Shown here: positions 24,501 to 37,504 of the stretch, piece by piece
How the letters are laid out: every line of letters starts with the position of its first letter
How positions within the stretch are numbered: position 1 is the stretch's first letter
NCBI GenBank assembly: GCA_027563935.2
Contig: JANVAS020000231.1
Location: 12,232,001 to 12,296,000, forward strand
Reading direction: 5' to 3'
Length of the DNA: 64,000 nt
DNA from: Costus lasius
Lineage: Eukaryota; Streptophyta; Magnoliopsida; Zingiberales; Costaceae
The notes under the pieces: model-generated
What the model saw: the letters and a program-made list of their open reading frames with translations, nothing else
What the model was told of the DNA's origin: nothing
The model's database searches: none
Made by a program: the position numbers and the translations under genes

Positions 24501-27500
24501 ATAAAGATAAATATTAATATCAAGATTGAAAATCAATATTACCACAGAGATCAAAATCGAGTTTAAGAAGAATATTAGGAGTAAGATAAATATGAAGATT
24601 AGAAGATTAAAACCGAAATCTGAGATCAAAATGAAGACGAAGATAATTATCAAGAATAAGATCAATGTTATAATTAAGAATGAGAATATGATTAATAACA
24701 ATTAAGGCTCATAATCGAGTTCAAAATTTTCATCATGATTAGATTAATATCAATATCAATAACAATATTAAGATTGAAGACCAAGATTACAAACAAGATC
24801 AAAATCGAGTTTAAGATTAAGATTAAAAAGAAGATAAAAATGAATATCATAAGAAGAAGTTTGAAAAAATGATTAAAATCATGATCAACATCATGATCAT
24901 GGACAAAATCAATATTAAATTAATATTGCAATATGATAAATATCAAATATGGATCATAATCAAGATCAATATCCTCATCATTAAAAGATCAAGATAAAGA
25001 TAAATATTAATATCAACATTGAAAATCAATATTACCACAGAGATCAAAATCGAGTTTAAGAAGAATATTAGGAGTAAGATAAATATGAAAATTAGAAGAT
25101 TAAAACCGAAATCGGAGATCAAAATAAAGATAAAGATAATTATCAAGAATAAGATCAATGTTATAATTAAGAATGAGAATAAGATTAATAACAATTAAAG
25201 CTCATAATCGAGTTCAAAATTTTCATCATGATTAGATCAATATCAATATCAATAAAAATATTAAGATTAAAGACCAAGATTACAAACAAGATCAAAATCG
25301 AGTTTAAGATTAAGATTAAAAAGAAGATAAAGATGAATATCATAAGAAGAAGTTTGAAAAAATGATTAAAATCATGATCAACATCATGATCATGGACAAA
25401 ATCAATATTAAATTAATATTGCAAAATGATAAATATCAAATATGGATCATAATCAAGATCAATATCCTCATCATTAAAAGATCAAGATAAAGATAAATAT
25501 TAATATCAAGATTGAAAATCAATATTACCACAGAGATCAAAATCGAGTTTAAGAAGAATATTAGGAGTAAGATAAATATGAAGATTAGAAGATTAAAACC
25601 GAAATCTGAGATCAAAATGAAGACGAAGATAATTATCAAGAATAAGATCAATGTTATAATTAAGAATGAGAATATGATTAATAACAATTAAGGCTCATAA
25701 TCGAGTTCAAAATTTTCATCATGATTAGATTAATATCAATATCAATAACAATATTAAGATTGAAGACCAAGATTACAAACAAGATCAAAATCGAGTTTAA
25801 GATTAAGATTAAAAAGAAGATAAAAATGAATATCATAAGAAGAAGTTTGAAAAAATGATTAAAATCATGATCAACATCATGATCATGGACAAAATCAATA
25901 TTAAATTAATATTGCAATATGATAAATATCAAATATGGATCATAATCAAGATCAATATCCTCATCATTAAAAGATCAAGATAAAGATAAATATTAATATC
26001 AACATTGAAAATCAATATTACCACAGAGATCAAAATCGAGTTTAAGAAGAATATTAGGAGTAAGATAAATATGAAAATTAGAAGATTAAAACCGAAATCG
26101 GAGATCAAAATGAAGATGAAGATAATTATCAAGAATAAGATCAATGTTATAATTAAGAATGAGAATAAGATTAATAACAATTAAAGCTCATAATCGAGTT
26201 CAAAATTTTCATCATGATTAGATCAATATCAATATCAATAAAAATATTAAGATTAAAGACCAAGATTACAAACAAGATCAAAATCGAGTTTAAGATTAAG
26301 ATTAAAAAGAAGATAAAGATGAATATCATAAGAAGAAGTTTGAAAAAATGATTAAAATCATGATCAACATCATGATCATGGCCAAAATCAATATTAAATT
26401 AATATTGCAATATGATAAATATCAAATATGGATCATAATCAAGATCAATATCCTCATCATTAAAAGATCAAGATAAAAATAAATAATAATTTCAAGATTG
26501 AAAATCAATATTACCACAGAGATCAAAATCGAGTTTAAGATGAATATTAGGAGTAAGATAAATATGAAGACTAGAAGATTAAAACTGAAATCTGAGATCA
26601 AAATGAAGATGAAGATAATTATCATGAATAAGATCAATGTTATAATTAAGAATGAGAATATGATTAATAACAATTAAGGCTCATAATCGAGTTCAAAATT
26701 TTCATCATGATTAGATTAATATCAATATCAATAACAATATTAAGATTGAAGACCAAGATTACAAACAAGATCAAAATCGAGTTTAAGATTAAGATTAAAA
26801 AGAAGATAAAGATGAATATCATAAGAAGAAGTTTGAAAAAATGATTAAAATCATGATCAACATCATGATCATGGACAAAATCAATATTAAATTAATATTG
26901 CAATATGATAAATATCAAATATGGATCATAATCAATATCAATATCCTCATCATTAAAAGATCAAGATAAAAATAAATATTAATATCAACATTGAAAATCA
27001 ATATTACCACAGAGATCAAAATCGAGTTTAAGAAGAATATTAGGAGTAAGATAAATATGAAAATTAGAAGATTAAAACCGAAATCGGAGATCAAAATAAA
27101 GATGAAGATAATTATCAAGAATAAGATCAATGTTATAATTAAGAATGAGAATAAGATTAATAACAATTAAAGCTCATAATCGAGTTCAAAATTTTCATCA
27201 TGATTAGATCAATATCAATATCAATAAAAATATTAAGATTAAAGACCAAGATTACAAACAAGATCAAAATCGAGTTTAAGATTAAGATTAAAAAGAAGAT
27301 AAAGATGAATATCATAAGAAGAAGTTTGAAAAAATGATTAAAATCATGATCAACATCATGATCATGGCCAAAATCAATATTAAATTAATATTGCAATATG
27401 ATAAATATCAAATATGGATCATAATCAATATCAATATCCTCATCATTAAAAGATCAAGATAAAAATAAATAATAATTTCAAGATTGAAAATCAATATTAC

Positions 27501-28393
27501 CACAGAGATCAAAATCGAGTTTAAGATGAATATTAGGAGTAAGATAAATATGAAGACTAGAAGATTAAAACTGAAATCTGAGATCAAAATGAAGATGAAG
27601 ATAATTATCAAGAATAAGATCAATGTTATAATTAAGAATGAGAATATGATTAATAACAATTAAGGCTCATAATAGAGTTCAAAATTTTCATCATGATTAG
27701 ATTAATATCAATATCAATAACAATATTAAGATTAAAGACCAAGATTACAAACAAGATCAAAATCGAGTTTAAGATTAAGATTAAAAAGAAGATAAAGATG
27801 AATATCATAAGAAGAAGTTTGAAAAAATGATTAAAATCATGATCAACATCATGATCATGGCCAAAATGAATATTAAATTAATATTGCAATATGATAAATA
27901 TCAAATATGGATCATAATCAAGATCAATATCCTCATCATTAAAAGATCAAGATAAAGATAAATAATAATATCAAGATTGAAAATCAATATTACCTCAGAG
28001 ATCAAAATCGAGTTTAAGATGAATATTAGGAGTAAGATAAATATGAAGATTAGAAGATTAAAACTGAAATCTGAGATCAAAATGAAGATGAAGATAATTA
28101 TCAAGAATAAGATCAATGTTATAATTAAGAATGAGAATTTGATTAATAACAATTAAGGCTCATAATCGAGTTCAAAATTTTCATCATGATTAGATTAATA
28201 TCAATATCAATAACAATATTAAGATTGAAGACCAAGATTACAAACAAGATCAAAATCGAGTTTAAGATTAAGATTAAAAAGAAGATAAAGATGAATATCA
28301 TAAGAAGAAGTTTGAAAAAATGATTAAAATCATGATCAACATCATGATCATGGACAAAATCAATATTAAATTAATATTGCAAAATGATAAATA
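18524..28393. repeat. Mosaic block with 2-, 5-, 11- and 13-monomer internal copies
   Basis: About twenty monomers related to those at 9169-10647, marked by 'ggccaaaatc', 'gataaaaataaataat', 'gaagactagaag', 'tcaacattgaaaatc' and 'gaagacgaag'. Bases 18534-20012 recur at 23957-25435 (offset 5,423, 11 units; shared rare 'gagttaaaaatttt' at 18801 and 24224). Bases 20013 to about 21480 recur at 26422 to about 27889 (offset 6,409, 13 units; shared 'aatagagttc' at 21262 and 27671 and 'ccaaaatgaa' at 21452 and 27861). Bases 24450-25435 and 25436-26421 are a two-monomer duplication that accounts for the change from 11 to 13. Bases 19027-20505 also resemble 21492-22970 (offset 2,465, five units). Confidence 0.78.
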
Positions 28394-31300
28394 TCAAATA
28401 TGGATCATAATCAAGATCAATATCCTCATCATTAAAAGATCAAGATAAAGATAAATATTAATATCAAGATTGAAAATCAATATTACCACAGAGATGAAAA
28501 TCGAGTTTAAGAAGAATATTAGGAGTAAGATAAATATGAAGATTAGAAGATTAAAACCGAAATCGGAGATCAAAATAAAGATGAAGATAATTATCAAGAA
28601 TAAGATCAATGTTATAATTAAGAATGAGAATAAGATTAATAAGAATTAAAGCTCATAATCGAGTTCAAAATTTTCATCATGATTAGATCAATATCAATAT
28701 CAATAAAAATATTAAGATTAAAGACCAAGATTACAAACAAGATCAAATTCGAGTTTAAGATTAAGATTAAAAAGAAGATAAAGATGAATATCATAAGAAA
28801 AACTTTGAAAAAATGATTAAAATCATGATCAACATCATGATCATGGACAAAATCAATATTAAATTAATATTGCAATATGATAAATATCAAATATGGATCA
28901 TAATCAAGATCAATATCCTCATCATTAAAAGATCAAGATAAAGATAAATAATAATATCAATATTGAAAATCAATATTACCACAGAGATCAAAATCGAGTT
29001 TAAGAAGAATATTAGGAGTAAGATAAATATGAAGATTAGAAGATTAAAACTGAAATCGGAGATCAAAATAAAGATGAAGATAATTATCAAGAATAATATC
29101 AATGTTATAATTAAGAATGAGAATAAGATTAATAACAATTAAAGCTCATAATCGAGTTTAAAATTTTCATCATGATTAGATCAATATCAATATCAATAAA
29201 AATATTAAGATTAAAGACCAAGATTACAAACAAAATCAAAATCGAGTTTAAGATTAAGATTAAAAAGAAGATAAAGATGAATATCATAAGAAGAAGTTTG
29301 AAAAAATGATTAAAATCATGATCAACATCATGATCATGGACAAAATCAATATTAAATTAATATTGCAATATGATAAATATCAAATATGGATCATAATCAA
29401 GATCAATATCCTCATCATTAAAAGATCAAGATAAAGATAAATAATAATATCAAGATTGAAAATCAATATTTCCACAGAGATCAAAATCTAGTTTGAGATG
29501 AATATTAGGAGTAAGATAAATATGAAGATTAGAAGATTAAAACCAAAATCGGAGATCAAAATAAAGATGAAGATAATTATCAAGAAAAAGATCAATGTTA
29601 TAATTAAGAATGAGAATAAGATTAATAACAATTAAAGCTCATAATCGAGTTTAAAATTTTCATCATGATTAGATCAATATCAATATCAATAAAAATATTA
29701 AGATTAAAGACCAAGATTACAAACAACATCAAAATCGAGTTTAAGATTAAGATTAAAAAGAAGATAAAGATGAATATCATAAGAAGAAGATTGAAAAAAT
29801 GATTAAAATCATGATCAACATCATGATCATGGACAAAATCAATATTAAATTAATATTGCAATATGATAAATATCAAATATGGATCATAATCAAGATCAAT
29901 ATCCTCATCATTAAAAGATCAAGATAAAGATAAAGAATAATATCAAGATTGAAAATCAATATTTCCACAGAGATCAAAATCTAGTTTAAGATGAATATTA
30001 GGAGTAAGATAAATATGAAGATTAGAAGATTAAAACCGAAATCGGAGATTAAAATAAAGATGAAGATAATTATCAAGAATAAGATCAATGTTATAATTAA
30101 GAATGAGAATAAGATTAATAACAATTAAAGCTCATAATCGAGTTCAAAATTTTCATCATGATTAGATCAATATCAATATCAATAAAAATATTAAGATTAA
30201 AGACCAAGATTACAAACAAGATCAAAATCGAGTTTAAGATTAAGATTAAAAAGAAGATAAAGATGAATATCATAAGGAGAAGTTTGAAAAAATGATTAAA
30301 ATCATGATCAACATCATGATCATGGACAAAATCAATATTAAATTAATATTGCAATATGATAAATATCAAATTTGGATCATAATCAAGATCAATATCCTCA
30401 TCATTAAAAGATCAAGATAAAGATAAATAATAATATCAAGATTGAAAATCAATATTACCACAGAGATCAAAATCGAGTTTAAGATGAATATTAGGAGTAA
30501 GATAAATATGAAGATTAGAAGATTAAAACTGAAATCTGAGATCAAAATGAAGATGAAGATAATTATCAAGAGTAAGATCAATGTTATAATTAAGAATGAG
30601 AATATGATTAATAACAATTAAGGCTCATAATCGAGTTCAAAATTTTCATCATGATTAGATTAATATCAATATCAATAACAATATTAAGATTGAAGACCAA
30701 GATTACAAACAAGATCAAAATCGAGTTTAAGATTAAGATTAAAAAGAAGATAAAGATGAATATCATAAGAAGAAGTTTGAAAAAATGATTAAAATCATGA
30801 TCAACATCATGATCATGGACAAAATCAATATTAAATTAATATTGCAATATGATAAATATCAAATATGGATCATAATCAAGATCAATATCCTCATCATTAA
30901 AAGATCAAGATAAAGATAAATAATAATATCAAGATTGAAAATCAATATTACCACAGAGATCAAAATCGAGTTTAAGATGAATATTAGGAGTAAGATAAAT
31001 ATGAAGATTAGAAGATTAAAACTGAAATCTGAGATCAAAATGAAGATGAAGATAATTATCAAGAATAATATCAATGTTATAATTAAGAATGAGAATAACA
31101 TTAATAACAATTAAAGCTCATAATCGAGTTTAAAATTTTCATCATGATTAGATCAATATCAATATCAATAAAAATATTAAGATTAATGACCAAGATTACA
31201 AACAAGATCAAAATCGAGTTTAAGATTAAGATTAAAAAGAAGATAAAGATGAATATCATAAGAAGAAGTTTGAAAAAATGATTAAAATCATGATCAACAT

Positions 31301-31422
31301 CATGATCATGGACAAAATCAATATTAAATTAATATTGCAATATGATAAATATCAAATATGGATCATAATCAAGATCAATATCCTCATCATTAAAAGATCA
31401 AGATAAAGATAAATAATAATAA
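28394..31422. repeat. Less regular satellite stretch, six monomers
   Basis: Here I see no long near-exact copy elsewhere in the window. Two adjacent monomers, near 29380 and 29873, share 'aatatttccacag' and 'atctagttt', so they are a local two-unit duplication. The second change puts a stop in the minus-strand frame of both. Other private variants are 'gagatgaaaatcg' near 28493, 'aagaattaaagc' near 28641, 'tcaatattgaaaatc' near 28958 and 'aagaagattgaaaaaatg' near 29785. The block contains no gene. Confidence 0.8.
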
Positions 31423-34380
31423 CAAGATTGAAAATCAATATTACCACAGAGATCAAAATCGAGTTTAAGATGAATATTAGGAGTAAGATAAATATGAAGA
31501 TTAGAAGATTAAAACTGAAATCTGAGATCAAAATGAAGATGAAGATAATTATCAAGAATAAGATCAATGTTATAATTAAGAATGAGAAGATGATTAACAA
31601 CAATTAAGGCTCATAATCGAGTTCAAAATTTTTATCATGATTAGATTAATATCAATATCAATAACAATATTAAGATTGAAGACCAAGATTACAAACAAGA
31701 TCAAAATCGAGTTTAAGATTAAGATTAAAAAGAAGATAAAGATGAATATCATAAGAAGAAGTTTGAAAAAATGATTAAAATCATGATCAACATCATGATC
31801 ATGGACAAAATCAATATTAAATTAATATTGCAAAATGATAAATATCAAATATGGATCATAATCAAGATCAATATCCTCATCATTAAAAGATCAAGATAAA
31901 GATAAATATTAATATCAAGATTGAAAATCAATATTACCACAGAGATCAAAATCGAGTTTAAGAAGAATATTAGGAGTAAGATAAATATGAAGATTAGAAG
32001 ATTAAAACCGAAATCGAAGATCAAAATAAAGATGAAGATAATTATCAAGAATAAGATCAATGTTATAATTAAGAATGAGAATAAGATTAATAACAATTAA
32101 AGCTCATAATCGAGTTCAAAATTTTCATCAAGATTAGATCAATATCAATATCAATAAAAAAATTAAGATTAAAGACCAAGATTACAAACAAGATCAAAAT
32201 CGAGTTTAAGATTAAGATTAAAAAGAAGATAAAGATGAATATCATAAGGAGAAGTTTGAAAAAATGATTAAAATCATGATCAACATCATGATCATGGACA
32301 AAATCAATATTAAATTAATATTGCAATATGATAAATATCAAATATGGATCATAATCAAGATCAATATCCTCATCATTAAAAGATCAAGATAAAGATAAAT
32401 AATAATATCAAGATTGAAAATCAATATTACCACAGAGATCAAAATCGAGTTTAAGATGAATATTAGGAGTAAGATAAATATGAAGATTAGAAGATTAAAA
32501 CTGAAATCTGAGATCAAAATGAAGATGAAGATAATTATCAAGAATAAGATCAATGTTATAATTAAGAATGAGGATATGATTAATAACAATTAAGGCTCAT
32601 AATCGAGTTCAAAATTTTCATCATGATTAGATTAATATCAATATCAATAACAATATTAAGATTGAAGACCAAGATTACAAACAAGATCAAAATCGAGTTT
32701 AAGATTAAGATTAAAAAGAAGATAAAGATGAATATCATAAGAAGAAGTTTGAAAAAATGATTAAAATCATGATCAACATCATGATCTTGGACAAAATCAA
32801 TATTAAATTAATATTGCAATATGATAAATATCAAATATGGATCATAATCAAGATCAATATCCTCATCATTAAAAGATCAAGATAAAGATAAATAATAATA
32901 TCAAGATTGAAAATCAATATTACCACAGAGATCAAAATCGAGTTTAAGATGAATATTAGGAGTAAGATAAATATGAAGATTAGAAGATTAAAACTGAAAT
33001 CTGAGATCAAAATGAAGATGAAGATAATTATCAAGAATAAGATCAATGTTATAATTAAGAATGAGAAGATGATTAACAACAATTAAGGCTCATAATCGAG
33101 TTCAAAATTTTTATCATGATTAGATTAATATCAATATCAATAACAATATTAAGATTGAAGACCAAGATTACAAACAAGATCAAAATCGAGTTTAAGATTA
33201 AGATTAAAAAGAAGATAAACATGAATATCATAAGAAGAAGTTTGAAAAAATGATTAAAATCATGATCAACATCATGATCATGGACAAAATCAATATTAAA
33301 TTAATATTGCAAAATGATAAATATCAAATATGGATCATAATCAAGATCAATATCCTCATCATTAAAAGATCAAGATAAAGATAAATATTAATATCAAGAT
33401 TGAAAATCAATATTACCACAGAGATCAAAATCGAGTTTAAGAAGAATATTAGGAGTAAGATAAATATGAAGATTAGAAGATTAAAACCGAAATCGAAGAT
33501 CAAAATAAAGATGAAGATAATTATCAAGAATAAGATCAATGTTATAATTAAGAATGAGAATAAGATTAATAACAATTAAAGCTCATAATCGAGTTCAAAA
33601 TTTTCATCATGATTAGATCAATATCAATATCAATAAAAATATTAAGATTAAAGACCAAGATTACAAACAAGATCAAAATCGAGTTTAAGATTAAGATTAA
33701 AAAGAAGATAAAGATGAATATCATAAGGAGAAGTTTGAAAAAATGATTAAAATCATGATCAACATCATGATCATGGACAAAATCAATATTAAATTAATAT
33801 TGCAATATGATAAATATCAAATATGGATCATAATCAAGATCAATATCCTCATCATTAAAAGATCAAGATAAAGATAAATAATAATATCAAGATTGAAAAT
33901 CAATATTACCACAGAGATCAAAATCGAGTTTAAGATGAATATTAGGAGTAAGATAAATATGAAGATTAGAAGATTAAAACTGAAATCTGAGATCAAAATG
34001 AAGATGAAGATAATTATCAAGAATAAGATCAATGTTATAATTAAGAATGAGAATATGATTAATAACAATTAAGGCTCATAATCGAGTTCAAAATTTTCAT
34101 CATGATTAGATTAATATCAATATCAATAACAATATTAAGATTGAAGACCAAGATTACAAACAAGATCAAAATCGAGTTTAAGATTAAGATTAAAAAGAAG
34201 ATAAAGATGAATATCATAAGAAGAAGTTTGAAAAAATGATTAAAATCATGATCAACATCATGATCATGGACAAAATCAATATTAAATTAATATTGCAATA
34301 TGATAAATATCAAATATGGATCATAATCAAGATCAATATCCTCATCATTAAAAGATCAAGATAAAGATAAATAATAATAT
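31423..34380. repeat. Six-monomer higher-order repeat (2,958 bp), copy 1
   Basis: Bases 31423-34546 match 34381-37504 at a constant offset of 2,958 (6 x 493). The match is bounded by differences at 31422 and at 34547/37505. Shared rare markers are an A for T at 32161 and 35119, 'gaggatatg' near 32571 and 35529, 'atgatcttgg' near 32781 and 35739, and 'gataaacatg' near 33215 and 36173. Within the unit there is a weaker three-monomer rhythm: the G-type monomers at 31845, 33324, 34803 and 36282 are 1,479 apart and all carry 'accgaaatcgaag'. I noticed one private difference between the copies, at 32131 against 35089. Confidence 0.88.
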
Positions 34381-37300
34381 CAAGATTGAAAATCAATATT
34401 ACCACAGAGATCAAAATCGAGTTTAAGATGAATATTAGGAGTAAGATAAATATGAAGATTAGAAGATTAAAACTGAAATCTGAGATCAAAATGAAGATGA
34501 AGATAATTATCAAGAATAAGATCAATGTTATAATTAAGAATGAGAAGATGATTAACAACAATTAAGGCTCATAATCGAGTTCAAAATTTTTATCATGATT
34601 AGATTAATATCAATATCAATAACAATATTAAGATTGAAGACCAAGATTACAAACAAGATCAAAATCGAGTTTAAGATTAAGATTAAAAAGAAGATAAAGA
34701 TGAATATCATAAGAAGAAGTTTGAAAAAATGATTAAAATCATGATCAACATCATGATCATGGACAAAATCAATATTAAATTAATATTGCAAAATGATAAA
34801 TATCAAATATGGATCATAATCAAGATCAATATCCTCATCATTAAAAGATCAAGATAAAGATAAATATTAATATCAAGATTGAAAATCAATATTACCACAG
34901 AGATCAAAATCGAGTTTAAGAAGAATATTAGGAGTAAGATAAATATGAAGATTAGAAGATTAAAACCGAAATCGAAGATCAAAATAAAGATGAAGATAAT
35001 TATCAAGAATAAGATCAATGTTATAATTAAGAATGAGAATAAGATTAATAACAATTAAAGCTCATAATCGAGTTCAAAATTTTCATCATGATTAGATCAA
35101 TATCAATATCAATAAAAAAATTAAGATTAAAGACCAAGATTACAAACAAGATCAAAATCGAGTTTAAGATTAAGATTAAAAAGAAGATAAAGATGAATAT
35201 CATAAGGAGAAGTTTGAAAAAATGATTAAAATCATGATCAACATCATGATCATGGACAAAATCAATATTAAATTAATATTGCAATATGATAAATATCAAA
35301 TATGGATCATAATCAAGATCAATATCCTCATCATTAAAAGATCAAGATAAAGATAAATAATAATATCAAGATTGAAAATCAATATTACCACAGAGATCAA
35401 AATCGAGTTTAAGATGAATATTAGGAGTAAGATAAATATGAAGATTAGAAGATTAAAACTGAAATCTGAGATCAAAATGAAGATGAAGATAATTATCAAG
35501 AATAAGATCAATGTTATAATTAAGAATGAGGATATGATTAATAACAATTAAGGCTCATAATCGAGTTCAAAATTTTCATCATGATTAGATTAATATCAAT
35601 ATCAATAACAATATTAAGATTGAAGACCAAGATTACAAACAAGATCAAAATCGAGTTTAAGATTAAGATTAAAAAGAAGATAAAGATGAATATCATAAGA
35701 AGAAGTTTGAAAAAATGATTAAAATCATGATCAACATCATGATCTTGGACAAAATCAATATTAAATTAATATTGCAATATGATAAATATCAAATATGGAT
35801 CATAATCAAGATCAATATCCTCATCATTAAAAGATCAAGATAAAGATAAATAATAATATCAAGATTGAAAATCAATATTACCACAGAGATCAAAATCGAG
35901 TTTAAGATGAATATTAGGAGTAAGATAAATATGAAGATTAGAAGATTAAAACTGAAATCTGAGATCAAAATGAAGATGAAGATAATTATCAAGAATAAGA
36001 TCAATGTTATAATTAAGAATGAGAAGATGATTAACAACAATTAAGGCTCATAATCGAGTTCAAAATTTTTATCATGATTAGATTAATATCAATATCAATA
36101 ACAATATTAAGATTGAAGACCAAGATTACAAACAAGATCAAAATCGAGTTTAAGATTAAGATTAAAAAGAAGATAAACATGAATATCATAAGAAGAAGTT
36201 TGAAAAAATGATTAAAATCATGATCAACATCATGATCATGGACAAAATCAATATTAAATTAATATTGCAAAATGATAAATATCAAATATGGATCATAATC
36301 AAGATCAATATCCTCATCATTAAAAGATCAAGATAAAGATAAATATTAATATCAAGATTGAAAATCAATATTACCACAGAGATCAAAATCGAGTTTAAGA
36401 AGAATATTAGGAGTAAGATAAATATGAAGATTAGAAGATTAAAACCGAAATCGAAGATCAAAATAAAGATGAAGATAATTATCAAGAATAAGATCAATGT
36501 TATAATTAAGAATGAGAATAAGATTAATAACAATTAAAGCTCATAATCGAGTTCAAAATTTTCATCATGATTAGATCAATATCAATATCAATAAAAATAT
36601 TAAGATTAAAGACCAAGATTACAAACAAGATCAAAATCGAGTTTAAGATTAAGATTAAAAAGAAGATAAAGATGAATATCATAAGGAGAAGTTTGAAAAA
36701 ATGATTAAAATCATGATCAACATCATGATCATGGACAAAATCAATATTAAATTAATATTGCAATATGATAAATATCAAATATGGATCATAATCAAGATCA
36801 ATATCCTCATCATTAAAAGATCAAGATAAAGATAAATAATAATATCAAGATTGAAAATCAATATTACCACAGAGATCAAAATCGAGTTTAAGATGAATAT
36901 TAGGAGTAAGATAAATATGAAGATTAGAAGATTAAAACTGAAATCTGAGATCAAAATGAAGATGAAGATAATTATCAAGAATAAGATCAATGTTATAATT
37001 AAGAATGAGAATATGATTAATAACAATTAAGGCTCATAATCGAGTTCAAAATTTTCATCATGATTAGATTAATATCAATATCAATAACAATATTAAGATT
37101 GAAGACCAAGATTACAAACAAGATCAAAATCGAGTTTAAGATTAAGATTAAAAAGAAGATAAAGATGAATATCATAAGAAGAAGTTTGAAAAAATGATTA
37201 AAATCATGATCAACATCATGATCATGGACAAAATCAATATTAAATTAATATTGCAATATGATAAATATCAAATATGGATCATAATCAAGATCAATATCCT

Positions 37301-37504
37301 CATCATTAAAAGATCAAGATAAAGATAAATAATAATATCAAGATTGAAAATCAATATTACCACAGAGATCAAAATCGAGTTTAAGATGAATATTAGGAGT
37401 AAGATAAATATGAAGATTAGAAGATTAAAACTGAAATCTGAGATCAAAATGAAGATGAAGATAATTATCAAGAATAAGATCAATGTTATAATTAAGAATG
37501 AGAA
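34381..37504. repeat. Six-monomer higher-order repeat, copy 2 (with a short third start)
   Basis: This is the second copy of the 2,958-bp unit, extending about 166 bases past one unit before it departs at 37505. The order of subfamilies is G-S-S-G-S-S, the same as in copy 1. Near-identity over 3.1 kb shows that this is a young duplication on an older trimeric pattern. Confidence 0.88.
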
